Below are positions 1 to 8,563 of a stretch of 64,000 bases of DNA, in pieces. Position 1 is the first letter of the stretch. Each line of letters opens with the position of its first letter. The notes beneath the pieces were generated by a model that was given only the letters and a program-made list of their open reading frames with translations, did no database searches and was not told the DNA's origin. This DNA comes from an uncultured Bacteroidota bacterium (GTDB lineage: Bacteria; Bacteroidota; Bacteroidia; Flavobacteriales; Flavobacteriaceae): NCBI GenBank assembly GCA_902535165.1, contig CACASE010000004.1, positions 29,490 through 93,489 on the forward strand, read 5' to 3'. Both the position numbers and the translations under genes were made by a program.

Positions 1-1035
1 GTAATGAATAGAAAATATGTCTTCAAAGGGACAAATAATGCTAAAACCAGACAAATTGTTCAATACAACATAAGTGATGAAATAATAAAAGAAACCAAAA
101 TCGAAAATTTTGGATCAAATAAAGGTAAGTTGGTACCTAGTGAGGTTGGAATTTTGGTTAATGAGTTTTTAACAAATAATTTCAAAAATATTATAGATTA
201 TAACTTTACAGCAAATGTTGAAAATGAATTTGATTTAATAGCTAATGGTTCAAAAGATTGGAAATCAATTATTAATAAATTTTATGAGCCATTTAGCTTA
301 GTAATTGAAGACGTTCAAAAAAATGCTAAAAGAGAAACAGGTGAACGTATTCTTGGTACTGACCCAAAAACAGGAAGACAATTAAGTGTAAAGCTTGGTA
401 AGTATGGTCCAATTGCTCAAATTGGTAAAGTTGATGAAGAGGAAAAGCCCATATTTGCTAGCCTTTTGCCTGAACAACAAATAAGCACTATTTCAGTTGA
501 GGATGCATTAAAGTTATTTGAACTACCTGTTTACGTTGGAGATTATGAAAATGAGAAAGTTGAAGCTAATATAGGTAGGTATGGACCTTACATTCGTTAC
601 GATAAAATTTTTATACCTATTCCTGAGGGATTTAACCCTTTTACTGTAACACTAGACAAGTCAATTGAATTAATTGAAGCAAAAAAAGCTGCTCAAAAGC
701 CTATAATTACTTATAAATCACATGATGTTACAAAGGGAAGAGGAAGATTTGGACCATATCTAAAATGGAATAATACATTTATTAATGTTAACAATAAATA
801 TGATTTTGATAGTCTAACGGAGCAAGATTGCATTGAATTAATTGAGGATAAAATAAAAAAAGACAAAGAAAAAATTCTTGTAAACTGGGAATCTGATCAA
901 ATTACAATTGAAAAAGGTAGGTGGGGTAAAATTTATGTAATTAAGGGGAAAAAAAGAGTTCCACTATCTAAAAACGTCGATCCTCTGAAAATATCAATAA
1001 GCGATGCAAAGGATATTTTAAAAATAAAGAAATAA
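1..1035 (+). CDS. topA: DNA topoisomerase I, C-terminal part (5' truncated by window)
   Basis: This is the C-terminal third of type IA DNA topoisomerase I, which relaxes negative supercoils. The reading frame is open to the first base of the window, so the gene begins upstream and the catalytic toprim and Tyr domains are not visible. What is seen is a series of topoisomerase C-terminal repeats, each with a G-R/K-(Y/F)-G-P core: LGKYGPIAQIG near residue 135, GRYGPYIRYD near 192, GRGRFGPYLKWN near 245 and a degenerate last one, KGRWGKIYVI. They end in a short Lys-rich tail. These repeats bind single-stranded DNA in the family. The next gene begins 7 bases after the stop, so the two are probably co-transcribed. 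Identification is firm. Confidence 0.93.
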   Translation, partial: VMNRKYVFKGTNNAKTRQIVQYNISDEIIKETKIENFGSNKGKLVPSEVGILVNEFLTNNFKNIIDYNFTANVENEFDLIANGSKDWKSIINKFYEPFSLVIEDVQKNAKRETGERILGTDPKTGRQLSVKLGKYGPIAQIGKVDEEEKPIFASLLPEQQISTISVEDALKLFELPVYVGDYENEKVEANIGRYGPYIRYDKIFIPIPEGFNPFTVTLDKSIELIEAKKAAQKPIITYKSHDVTKGRGRFGPYLKWNNTFINVNNKYDFDSLTEQDCIELIEDKIKKDKEKILVNWESDQITIEKGRWGKIYVIKGKKRVPLSKNVDPLKISISDAKDILKIKK

Positions 1036-1042
1036 TACAGTT

Positions 1043-2170
1043 TTGTTTTCAGAATATTTTAATCCCGTTAATATCGAAATAATTGATTATGCAGATAATT
1101 TAGATAATAATCAATTAGGTAGTAAATTAAAAATTAATGGTCGTGACAACTTAAATTTCTTTGATGATTTAGATGTTGTAATTTTTTCAATTAATGAATA
1201 TAGATTCAATTCAAGTATTCAAAAGTCATTTAATGCTAACAAAGACTTTAGAAAAAAACTTTATTCTTTGTACTATGGTAATTGGGATTTAAATATTTAT
1301 GACTTTGGAGATTTAGAAAATGGAAATGAAATATCAGATACTCAATTTGCTCTAGAGAAAGTTTTGGAATTTTTTTCAAAAAATCAAATTCTTGTTCTTA
1401 CAATTGGTGGATCTCAAAACTTGTTGTATAGTTTATATTCCTCTTTGAAACAATCTTTACAAAAAATAAATTTAGTCTCTGTTGATAATAAAATCGACTT
1501 TTCTGAAAATAATGAATCCTTTCTTTCTAAAATTATTATGGATGATGATAACAAGTTGGATAATTTTTCAAATATTGGTTTTCAAAAACATTTATCATCT
1601 GTTCCTGAAAATAAATTTATTGATAAAATGTATTTTGAATCAATTAATTTGGGAAATATTAAGGCCAATATAAATGAAGCTGAACCTGTGTTAAGAGATT
1701 CTAATATTGTGTCTTTTAATATTGATTCTGTGAAATCTGGAGACCTAAATAATGCTCACCAGTATCCAAATGGACTGAATTCTTATGAATTGTGTTCATT
1801 ATCAAGATTTTCTGGTTTAAGTTCAAGAATTAAGATTGTTTCCTTTTTAGAGAATTGGGATTTATCAATTATGAATTCTTTACTTGCTGAATCTCTTTGG
1901 TACGTTTTAGATGGTTATTCAACAAGAGTTGATGAAAACCCCCTTGATGATAGCAATGATTTTATATATTATCATGTTGAATTGGATAATTATAAATTTA
2001 AGTTTTACAGGAGTAAATTCTCTGATAGATGGTGGGTAGAATTTTTGAATGATGAATTAATTACTATTAAAAAAGATATAATTTCTTGCACATTAAATGA
2101 CTATAATAATTGTAGAAATTCGGTGATTCCCGATAGAATATTAAGAAGATTAAAAAATAAAATAACTTGA
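1043..2170 (+). CDS. Arginase/formimidoylglutamase-fold protein, metal site degenerate
   Basis: A 375-residue protein of the ureohydrolase (arginase, agmatinase, formimidoylglutamase) fold, recognised by overall pattern and by its place between topA and gldK, an arrangement I know from flavobacteria. It begins at a TTG just after the topA stop. The manganese-binding motifs are eroded: the GGxH motif reads GGSQN (near residue 122), the DAHxD motif reads DNKID (near 148) and the SxDxDxxDP motif reads SFNIDSVK (near 225). Only about three of the six usual ligands remain, so hydrolysis by the usual binuclear metal mechanism is unlikely. It may be a structural or regulatory relic of the enzyme, possibly linked to gliding/T9SS by position only. 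The fold call is moderate; the function is unknown. Confidence 0.7.
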   Translation: MFSEYFNPVNIEIIDYADNLDNNQLGSKLKINGRDNLNFFDDLDVVIFSINEYRFNSSIQKSFNANKDFRKKLYSLYYGNWDLNIYDFGDLENGNEISDTQFALEKVLEFFSKNQILVLTIGGSQNLLYSLYSSLKQSLQKINLVSVDNKIDFSENNESFLSKIIMDDDNKLDNFSNIGFQKHLSSVPENKFIDKMYFESINLGNIKANINEAEPVLRDSNIVSFNIDSVKSGDLNNAHQYPNGLNSYELCSLSRFSGLSSRIKIVSFLENWDLSIMNSLLAESLWYVLDGYSTRVDENPLDDSNDFIYYHVELDNYKFKFYRSKFSDRWWVEFLNDELITIKKDIISCTLNDYNNCRNSVIPDRILRRLKNKIT

Positions 2171-2172
2171 AT

Positions 2173-2214
2173 TTGATTCAAAAGTGTTATTTTAGGGCAC
2201 AACTTTTGATTCAA
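2173..2214 (+). promoter_or_regulatory. Repeated near-palindrome upstream of gldK (candidate operator/hairpin)
   Basis: The 9-mer TTGATTCAA occurs at 2173-2181 and again at 2206-2214, 33 bases apart (about three helical turns). Each copy is itself a palindrome around a central T. The two copies also let the segment fold: TTGATTCAAAAGT pairs with ACTTTTGATTCAA through 12 pairs and one T-T mismatch, with a 16-base loop. The right arm contains AACTTTTG, one mismatch from the -7 consensus TAnnTTTG, 20 bases before the gldK ATG. This fits either an operator overlapping the gldK promoter or an RNA hairpin. No T-run follows, so a simple terminator is less likely. Confidence 0.45.
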
Positions 2215-2228
2215 TTTAGCTAACAACT

Positions 2229-3638
2229 ATGAAAAAAAGGTTTTTAATATTGATATTATTATGCTTTATCTACTCTTGTTCAAACAATGATAGAGGAGAG
2301 TTAGTAGGTGTTAAAGCGAGTAAGTTTTTCTCCGATAAGCCGCACGGTATGGTATTAGTCCCTTCAGGCTCATTTACAATGGGTCCATCTAACCCCAGTG
2401 CTGTGCTTGATCAAAACCCTTCCGTTAAAACTGTTTCTGTTAAAGCTTTTTATATGGATGAGACAGAAATTACAAATAGTGAGTACAGGCAATTTGTAAA
2501 TTGGGTTAGGGATTCCGTCGTAAGAACAGAACTTGCTGTAGCTGCATATTATAAAATAGGTGAAGATAATTCTGAGGATGACCCTCTTTGGGATTTTATG
2601 CCTTTATATAATAGGTCAGATGACGGTGAAGAAAAGACTGCTTATCAACTTTATTTAGAGGAAAATGGTCTTGGAGAGCTCGATATCGAAAACAAGAATA
2701 CTTACAAACTAAATTGGGATACTAAAATTCCATGGGAAAGATCAGATTATCTAGATGCAAATTATGCTGCGGTTTTGGAAGGAGGTATAGGTCCTGACCT
2801 ACTTGAAGATTATGAAGGATTTTTTAAACCTGCCGATTCTACGCCAAATGGTTTAAGAGCTTTTAAGACAAAAAGAATTAAATATAATTACAGAGAATTT
2901 GATTCAAAGAATAACAAGTGGAGTGAATTTAAAGAAATTGAAGTGTACCCAGACACTACTGTTTGGTACAAAGATTTTTCTTACAGTTATAATGAGCCAA
3001 TGCATAATGATTACTTTTGGCATGATGCGTATGCAGAATATCCTGTAGTTGGTGTATCATGGGAACAAGCAAAAGCTTTTGCTCACTGGAGAACCTTTTA
3101 TAAAAATCAACATCAAAGAAAAGCTAGAAAAAATATTAATCTAGTAAGTGATTACAGATTGCCAACTGAAACCGAATGGGAATATGCTGCTAGAGGTGGT
3201 CTAGAAAGGGCTGAGTTTCCTTGGGGCGGACCATACACATATGATGATAGTGGATGTTTTCTTGCAAATTTTAAACCCGAAAGAGGTGATTACATTGCTG
3301 ATCAAATATTATATACTGCTGAAGCTGAATCGTATTGGCCTAATGATTATGGTTTATATAATATGTCAGGAAATGTTTCTGAATGGACCGACTCCAATTA
3401 TGAAAAAGCATCAAATGATTTCGTTGCGGGTCTAAATCCTACAATCGAGGGCGTGGAGGAGAATGAGTTTAAAGTTGTTAGAGGGGGTTCATGGAAGGAT
3501 GTCGCTCATTTTTTAAAGGTTTCGACGAGAGATTATGAGAACAAAGCAAGAAAGAGATCTTATATTGGATTTAGAACGGTTCAAAGTTATTTAGGAGAGG
3601 ATGTTGGTTTTCAAGAAAATCCAAATAAAATATTTTAA
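2229..3638 (+). CDS. gldK: Gliding motility/T9SS ring lipoprotein GldK (PorK)
   Basis: This outer-membrane lipoprotein, with GldN, forms the periplasmic ring of the type IX secretion system. The N-terminus is a lipoprotein signal with lipobox IYSC (Cys17). The body is a formylglycine-generating-enzyme (sulfatase-modifying factor) fold: it opens with MVLVPSGSFTMG near residue 41, has YRLPTETEWEYAARGG near 310 and closes with VVRGGSWKD and RSYIGFRT. A long insertion (about residues 90-270) between the first and later FGE blocks is normal for GldK. At 469 residues the length fits the family. It heads the gldK-gldL-gldM-gldN unit and sits behind the repeated TTGATTCAA element. Identification is firm. 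Confidence 0.95.
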   Translation: MKKRFLILILLCFIYSCSNNDRGELVGVKASKFFSDKPHGMVLVPSGSFTMGPSNPSAVLDQNPSVKTVSVKAFYMDETEITNSEYRQFVNWVRDSVVRTELAVAAYYKIGEDNSEDDPLWDFMPLYNRSDDGEEKTAYQLYLEENGLGELDIENKNTYKLNWDTKIPWERSDYLDANYAAVLEGGIGPDLLEDYEGFFKPADSTPNGLRAFKTKRIKYNYREFDSKNNKWSEFKEIEVYPDTTVWYKDFSYSYNEPMHNDYFWHDAYAEYPVVGVSWEQAKAFAHWRTFYKNQHQRKARKNINLVSDYRLPTETEWEYAARGGLERAEFPWGGPYTYDDSGCFLANFKPERGDYIADQILYTAEAESYWPNDYGLYNMSGNVSEWTDSNYEKASNDFVAGLNPTIEGVEENEFKVVRGGSWKDVAHFLKVSTRDYENKARKRSYIGFRTVQSYLGEDVGFQENPNKIF

Positions 3639-3663
3639 TTAAAATTATAAACAAAAAAGAATT

Positions 3664-4233
3664 ATGAAAAAACAATTATTACCAGATAACGTATTTGAGT
3701 TGCTATTTGGAGTAGGTGCAGGTGTTGTAATCATTGGTGCCTTACTAAAAATTATAAATGGGTCATTAATATTTTCAGCAAATACTTGGCTAATTGTTGG
3801 GCTATCAGTTGAGGCAGGAATTTTTGTTTTGTCCGGTATTCAAGGATTTTTACTTGGTAAAAAAGAAGAAGATGATGATGTGGTGAGTACAATTGAAGTA
3901 GAGACAGCTGCTTTACAAAAAGCTGTTGATGGAACTGTCAGAGGTCTTTCAGAACTTAATTCTAATATTTCTAATGCATCAAAAGCTGCTGCAACGATAA
4001 AAGTCCCTACTGATATGGAAAAAAATGCTGAAGATTTCAACCAAGGGTTATCATCTGCTTCTTCTAATATAAAAGAAGTTGCTAAGGTTCTTCACAACTT
4101 GAAAGAAACTGTTGCTGCTTTTGAAACTGTTAATATGCCTGAAGGTCTTGGTGATGAGTTCCAAAAGATGAAAAATACTGTTAAAGAGCTTAACGCTAAG
4201 TATGAAGCTATGCTTGGTGCAATGAACAAGTAG
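3664..4233 (+). CDS. gldL: Gliding motility/T9SS inner-membrane motor protein GldL (PorL)
   Basis: GldL and GldM form the proton-driven motor in the cytoplasmic membrane that powers type IX secretion and gliding. Two transmembrane helices lie near residues 10-31 and 40-64, followed by a charged cytoplasmic region rich in Ala, Glu and Lys, predicted as coiled coil. Glu50, inside the second helix, sits where the family has its protonatable motor glutamate (Glu49 in Flavobacterium johnsoniae, from memory). The protein is 189 residues, slightly shorter than the usual 200-220. It starts 25 bases after gldK and ends 4 bases before gldM, so the genes are surely one operon. Confidence 0.95.
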   Translation: MKKQLLPDNVFELLFGVGAGVVIIGALLKIINGSLIFSANTWLIVGLSVEAGIFVLSGIQGFLLGKKEEDDDVVSTIEVETAALQKAVDGTVRGLSELNSNISNASKAAATIKVPTDMEKNAEDFNQGLSSASSNIKEVAKVLHNLKETVAAFETVNMPEGLGDEFQKMKNTVKELNAKYEAMLGAMNK

Positions 4234-4237
4234 TAAT

Positions 4238-5944
4238 ATGGCTGGGTCATCAGGAAAACAAACAAGAAGTCAAAAACTTCGTCAAAATATGATAAACATG
4301 ATGTACCTCGTGTTTATTGCCATGCTTGCTCTTCAAATCAGTAAAGAGGTTTTAGCTACTTTAGGAATTTTGAGTGAAGACATGGAAAAATCTACTGCTG
4401 AGCTTCAATTTTCTATAGACAGTGCATACAATATTATTGATCAAAATAGTAATCAGGATTATTACAAAATCCCATCGGAAGAACTTCCAAAATTGAAAGA
4501 AATTACTGATGATTATTTTAATTTCATCCAAGATTTAAAGGATTCTTTAATTGGAATTGATGAGAATAATTACATGATTGAAGTTGAATATTTAGATGAA
4601 GATGGAAATGAAAAAATTAGTGAAAGAAGAGATTATCAAGTAATGGATAAAAGTAATTATCTGGATGAACTTTTCTTTGTAAATGATGGTGTTACTGCTA
4701 AAGGTTCAGAATTCATTGAATATTTTAAGGGATTTTCAGGAAAAGTCGAATCAGTTTTAGATTCTATTAGAGAGAGAGATTCAAGAACAGTGCAATCTAA
4801 TTACGGTTTTTCATCAGCACTATCAAATCTTTCACTTAGATTTGATTATCCAGATGATGATCAAGTTGTAAACCGAGATGGAATTAAAGAGGACTGGATT
4901 TACTATAATTACGAAAAATTTCCCCTTGTTGCTTCACTCTCAAAATTTACTAAGATTCAATCCGATATTAGATCCGTGGAATATGAAATTCTCAATTCTC
5001 TCGTTAGTAAAACTAAAGATCGTCAATTAAGTTTTGATTCTAAAAGTACATTGCTTGAAACTGATAAGCAAGCATACTATACAAATAGTACGGTAGATGC
5101 TAAAGTAGTTGTTGGAAACACTGATTCAAGCTTCAAACCTGACAGAGTTGATTTAAAGGTCGATAATATACAGTTAAAAGATTCTGAATTTGAAGTTGTT
5201 GATGGTAAGATTAAATTGAACAAAAGATTTTCATCTCCAGGAATTAAAAAAATCTATGGTTATTTGTTTTTTGATAATAATGGAAATACAGATAGTCTTT
5301 TAGTAGATACTCAATTTTATGTAATCCCAAAACCTAATGAAGCAATAGTATCACCTGTTAATATGCAGGTTTTTTACATAGGTTTAAGAAATGAAATTGC
5401 TGTTGCTTTCCCTGGAATAGCTGATTTGACATCAATTAGAGTAAATGGTAAAAATGGTACTATTTTAAAATCTGGATCTAGATATTTTGCAGCTCCTAAT
5501 GCTGGTGTTGAAAGTATGGATGTAATCGTTTCTGGTAAAGCTAATGATGAAGTTGTTACCAGTTTAGTAAACTTTAGAGTTGAAGATGCTCCACCTGGAA
5601 GAGGATCAGTGTTTGAAAGAGTTGGTGGCCAAGATTATAATTTTGTCAATAGTGATAAAATTTCAAAAGAATCGTTACTTTATGGTCTTATTAGAGGTGA
5701 GAAACCACCAGGATTTTTGTATGATTATGATATAAATGTTGAATCATTTCAGGTTACTGTTGGTAACTTACCAACGAGAACTGTACAAGGAAATAAAATT
5801 CAGAATAGTAGTGAAGCAGTAAGAGATATTAACGGAGCAAATAGAGGGTCAAGTGTAACTGTTACAGTGCTAGAAGCTGTTAAAATTGATGGAGATTTAA
5901 AATCACCAACTAATGTTGAACCATTTGTAGTAACAATTGAATAA
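4238..5944 (+). CDS. gldM: Gliding motility/T9SS motor protein GldM (PorM)
   Basis: GldM spans the inner membrane once and reaches through the periplasm to the GldK/GldN ring, passing motor torque to the T9SS. The N-terminus carries the family signature: a short basic cytoplasmic segment (KQTRSQKLRQNMIN) and one transmembrane helix (about residues 20-37, MMYLVFIAMLALQIS) that packs with GldL. The remaining 530 residues form the periplasmic rod of one helical and three beta-rich domains; the C-terminal part (AIVSPVNMQVFYIGLRNEI onward, about residue 368) is the conserved GldM C-terminal domain. Its length of 568 residues is slightly above the usual ~515. It is followed directly by gldN. Confidence 0.95.
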   Translation: MAGSSGKQTRSQKLRQNMINMMYLVFIAMLALQISKEVLATLGILSEDMEKSTAELQFSIDSAYNIIDQNSNQDYYKIPSEELPKLKEITDDYFNFIQDLKDSLIGIDENNYMIEVEYLDEDGNEKISERRDYQVMDKSNYLDELFFVNDGVTAKGSEFIEYFKGFSGKVESVLDSIRERDSRTVQSNYGFSSALSNLSLRFDYPDDDQVVNRDGIKEDWIYYNYEKFPLVASLSKFTKIQSDIRSVEYEILNSLVSKTKDRQLSFDSKSTLLETDKQAYYTNSTVDAKVVVGNTDSSFKPDRVDLKVDNIQLKDSEFEVVDGKIKLNKRFSSPGIKKIYGYLFFDNNGNTDSLLVDTQFYVIPKPNEAIVSPVNMQVFYIGLRNEIAVAFPGIADLTSIRVNGKNGTILKSGSRYFAAPNAGVESMDVIVSGKANDEVVTSLVNFRVEDAPPGRGSVFERVGGQDYNFVNSDKISKESLLYGLIRGEKPPGFLYDYDINVESFQVTVGNLPTRTVQGNKIQNSSEAVRDINGANRGSSVTVTVLEAVKIDGDLKSPTNVEPFVVTIE

Positions 5945-5945
5945 A

Positions 5946-6806
5946 ATGAAAAAACTAATTTTCTCTTTACTATCTGTCTTGCTTGCACATAATTATTCAT
6001 TCGCGCAGGCTAATTTACTTAATGCAAAAAAACCCTCAGATATTGCTATTGCAACAATGAATATAGATAAAGGATCAATTGATTATCCTGAAGTTGAAGA
6101 TAGTGATATACTTTGGTCAAAGGTTGTTTATGAATTTATTGACCTTAATGAAAAACTTAATTTTCAATTGTTATTTCCTGTTAACGATGATCAGTATACT
6201 TTGACTAGAAAATCACTCTGGAAGATTATCAAAGAAAATGTAGAAAATGGCAATATAAATGAAGTTTTTGATGTTAGAAATGATAATTTTCTTGAAGCCA
6301 ATAAGATTACTGGTCTTAATAAAATCAAAGATTTCTATGGAAGTAAATTTACACCTGGTGATTCTAGACCTCAAACTTACGCAAGTTCTTCTGATATAAG
6401 TGGTTATAAAATTAAAGGTGTTTGGTTTTTTGACAAAAAACACTCGGAGATGAAATATAGACTTTTAGGTATTCAACCTTTTGGAAGAAATTTAAAGGAA
6501 TCTGGCAAAGAACAGGGATATTTTTGGATTTGGTATCCATCAATCAGAGATATTCTTAGTAATCACTTAGTTTTTAATGACAAAAATAATAATAATAGAA
6601 TTTCCTTTGATGACCTTCTTGTTAACAGAAGATTTAGCTCTTACATCTATAAATATGATAATGTTTATGGTGATAGAACTATCAGAGATTATATAAGACA
6701 AAGAAGCGGTGAGTCTAATAGACAATATCAATTGAGATTAATCATGGAGTCTGAAAGAATAAAAAAAGAAATTTTAGACTTTGATGTTGATATGTGGGGA
6801 TACTAA
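5946..6806 (+). CDS. gldN: Gliding motility/T9SS ring protein GldN (PorN)
   Basis: GldN is the periplasmic partner of GldK in the T9SS ring. A cleavable signal peptide (MKKLIFSLLSVLLAHNYSFAQA) precedes a 260-residue soluble domain with the family blocks DIAIATMNIDKGSIDYPEVEDSDILWSK (partly), ITGLNKIKDFYGSKFTPGD and YFWIWYPSIRDILS. I chose the ATG at 5946, one base after the gldM stop; an in-frame TTG at 5937 would overlap gldM and add only three residues before the basic n-region. It closes the gldKLMN unit. No terminator is evident in the 82-base gap that follows. Confidence 0.94.
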   Translation: MKKLIFSLLSVLLAHNYSFAQANLLNAKKPSDIAIATMNIDKGSIDYPEVEDSDILWSKVVYEFIDLNEKLNFQLLFPVNDDQYTLTRKSLWKIIKENVENGNINEVFDVRNDNFLEANKITGLNKIKDFYGSKFTPGDSRPQTYASSSDISGYKIKGVWFFDKKHSEMKYRLLGIQPFGRNLKESGKEQGYFWIWYPSIRDILSNHLVFNDKNNNNRISFDDLLVNRRFSSYIYKYDNVYGDRTIRDYIRQRSGESNRQYQLRLIMESERIKKEILDFDVDMWGY

Positions 6807-6888
6807 GTCCTAATCTTTAAATTTTACTTCCTTTCAACATTTTCTTCAATAAATTTTATTAAATTAATAGCTTACTAAAATTTTAACT

Positions 6889-7440
6889 ATGAAGAATATA
6901 TTTATTTTATTCGTGCTTACACTAATTATTGCATGTCAAGCACCATTACCTAGTTTAGTCAGTGATGAAAACAAAGCTAAATTTGAGCAACAAATAGAAG
7001 CTTGGAATACATATACTACAGGATTTTTAAATGAGGATATTGATCAGGTAATGAGTGTGATGTCTGATACTCTGCAATGGAGTCCTCCTCAATATAATGG
7101 AAATACACTTTTAGGATATGAAGATGCTAAATCCCAAATCCTTGAATATTTTGAAAACTTTGAAGATATAACCTTTAATCCAGCTGAAGGATTAATAGGA
7201 TCTGATTATGCATATTGGTCTGGTTCTTTATATTCTGAAGGCGAAACCAATACTGAACCCAATGTAATGAGGATATATGGAACTTGGACCTCAGTTCATT
7301 CTCCAACAGGTGCAAAAACTGGAACTAAATGGTATGGTGTATTAAACTTTAACGATGATAATAAGATTGCAACCTTTTCTGATTGGATGGATGTTAATGG
7401 TATTCAAGTTCAAATAGAAAACTTTGTTAATAACAATTAA
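6889..7440 (+). CDS. NTF2-like lipoprotein (copy 1 of 3)
   Basis: A 183-residue predicted lipoprotein (lipobox IIAC, Cys16) followed by one NTF2-like/SnoaL-like alpha+beta domain. The telltale features are the opening helix 'IEAWNTYTTGFLNEDIDQVMSVMSD', the aromatic-rich strands (YAYWSG, KWYGVLNF) and the closing strand IATFSDWMDV. Such domains bind small hydrophobic ligands or serve as enzyme or scaffold modules; nothing here identifies a ligand. It is the most divergent of three tandem paralogues and lies 12 bases before the next one. Location in the outer membrane is inferred from the lipobox. Confidence 0.72.
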   Translation: MKNIFILFVLTLIIACQAPLPSLVSDENKAKFEQQIEAWNTYTTGFLNEDIDQVMSVMSDTLQWSPPQYNGNTLLGYEDAKSQILEYFENFEDITFNPAEGLIGSDYAYWSGSLYSEGETNTEPNVMRIYGTWTSVHSPTGAKTGTKWYGVLNFNDDNKIATFSDWMDVNGIQVQIENFVNNN

Positions 7441-7452
7441 AAACTAAAAATT

Positions 7453-7956
7453 ATGAAAAAATTAATATTAATATTTATAGCAGCTGTATTTATTGGCTGC
7501 TCATCAACAGGTGTTCAAGTGACATTTGATGATGAAAAATCAAATGCGATTAAAGCTGCCTATGATGGCTATCTTGCAAATGATTATAGTTGGGCTGAGA
7601 CTTTATATTCACCTGATATTGCTGTTCATATTAACAATGTTGATGCTATCGATCTTGACGCTAATGTAGCTGGGTTGGCATCTCATCATGAATTGTTTAG
7701 TAATATTTCAATGTCTCATCCTAGCGGAGGTGACGCATTTGTTCAAACTACTAACTATAATGATGATACTGGTATTTGGTCAAATGCTTGGTTCATTTGG
7801 AAGGGAACTGGAAAAGTTACTGGAGTTACAATCGAAGTTCCATGTCATGTAGCATATCAGTGGAACGACGAGGGTCAAATTACTCAAACATGGTTATTTA
7901 GTGATCAAGCTCCTCTTTTAGCTGAGGTTAACGCAGCACAAGCTGTAGCAGAATAA
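7453..7956 (+). CDS. NTF2-like lipoprotein (copy 2 of 3)
   Basis: A 167-residue lipoprotein with signal MKKLILIFIAAVFIGC (Cys16) and one NTF2-like domain. Its first 30 residues are nearly the same as those of the next gene (GCS-x-TGVQVTFDDE-x-SN), and the later strand pattern (QTTNYNDDTG.., AWFIWKGTG.., VPCHVAYQWNDEGQI) matches it too, so the pair arose by tandem duplication. The function is not recognisable. It ends with an Ala/Glu-rich tail (LLAEVNAAQAVAE). It is transcribed with its two neighbours, with gaps of 12 and 18 bases. Confidence 0.72.
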   Translation: MKKLILIFIAAVFIGCSSTGVQVTFDDEKSNAIKAAYDGYLANDYSWAETLYSPDIAVHINNVDAIDLDANVAGLASHHELFSNISMSHPSGGDAFVQTTNYNDDTGIWSNAWFIWKGTGKVTGVTIEVPCHVAYQWNDEGQITQTWLFSDQAPLLAEVNAAQAVAE

Positions 7957-7974
7957 ATAAAAAACTCTAATAAT

Positions 7975-8508
7975 ATGAAAAAAATAATACTAATCTTTAT
8001 AACATCATTATTTATTGGATGTTCACCCACAGGTGTTCAAGTAACATTTGATGATGAAAATTCAAATACAATCAGAGAACATTTACAACATTATGTAGAT
8101 GGCGATATTGATTCAATGATGTCAATAATTGCAGATGATGCTGAGATTTACATAAATAGTCAAGAATCAGTTTCAGCTAGCGATGTTAGGGCAATACATG
8201 AACTTGAACATTCAATTTTTAATGGGATTTCAACATCTTGGTCTCAGGAAGAAGGTGGAAATGATATTGGTGCTTGGGTTGAGTCTACAAATTATCCAGC
8301 TGGACCAGCAAATGAACCTGCATCTGTAACACAAGCATGGTTCACATGGAACGGTACATCAAGTTCAACTGGTGATTCTTTGTCTATTCCAGTCCATGTT
8401 GTTTATTCTTGGAACAATGAAAATCAAGTTCAGACTATATATCAATTTTTCGATTCTATTAATGCTACTGCTGTTATTGAGGCTTCTCTAGCTGCTACTA
8501 GTGAATAA
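7975..8508 (+). CDS. NTF2-like lipoprotein (copy 3 of 3)
   Basis: A 177-residue lipoprotein and the closest paralogue of the preceding gene: lipobox FIGC (Cys16), the same TGVQVTFDDE start to the mature protein, then an NTF2-like domain (HYVDGDIDSMMSIIADDAEIYI; TQAWFTWNGTSS; VHVVYSWNNENQV) and an Ala-rich tail. The three genes form one unit that ends at the hairpin at 8536-8563. The cavity residues differ clearly between copies, which suggests divergence of ligand or partner after duplication; this is inference. Confidence 0.72.
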   Translation: MKKIILIFITSLFIGCSPTGVQVTFDDENSNTIREHLQHYVDGDIDSMMSIIADDAEIYINSQESVSASDVRAIHELEHSIFNGISTSWSQEEGGNDIGAWVESTNYPAGPANEPASVTQAWFTWNGTSSSTGDSLSIPVHVVYSWNNENQVQTIYQFFDSINATAVIEASLAATSE

Positions 8509-8535
8509 AGCTTGATATAAGTTAATTGTAAAAAG

Positions 8536-8563
8536 AAAGGGGGTTTATTAAGCCCCTTTTTTT
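8536..8563. terminator. Bidirectional intrinsic terminator between lipoprotein 3 and acn
   Basis: GGGGTTT at 8540-8546 pairs with AAGCCCC at 8550-8556 (one G-T pair) around a three-base loop, flanked by an A-tract on the left and seven T on the right. It can therefore stop transcription in both directions. The stop codon of acn (8548-8550, minus strand) lies inside the hairpin, so the same bases end translation and form the terminator. Confidence 0.8.
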
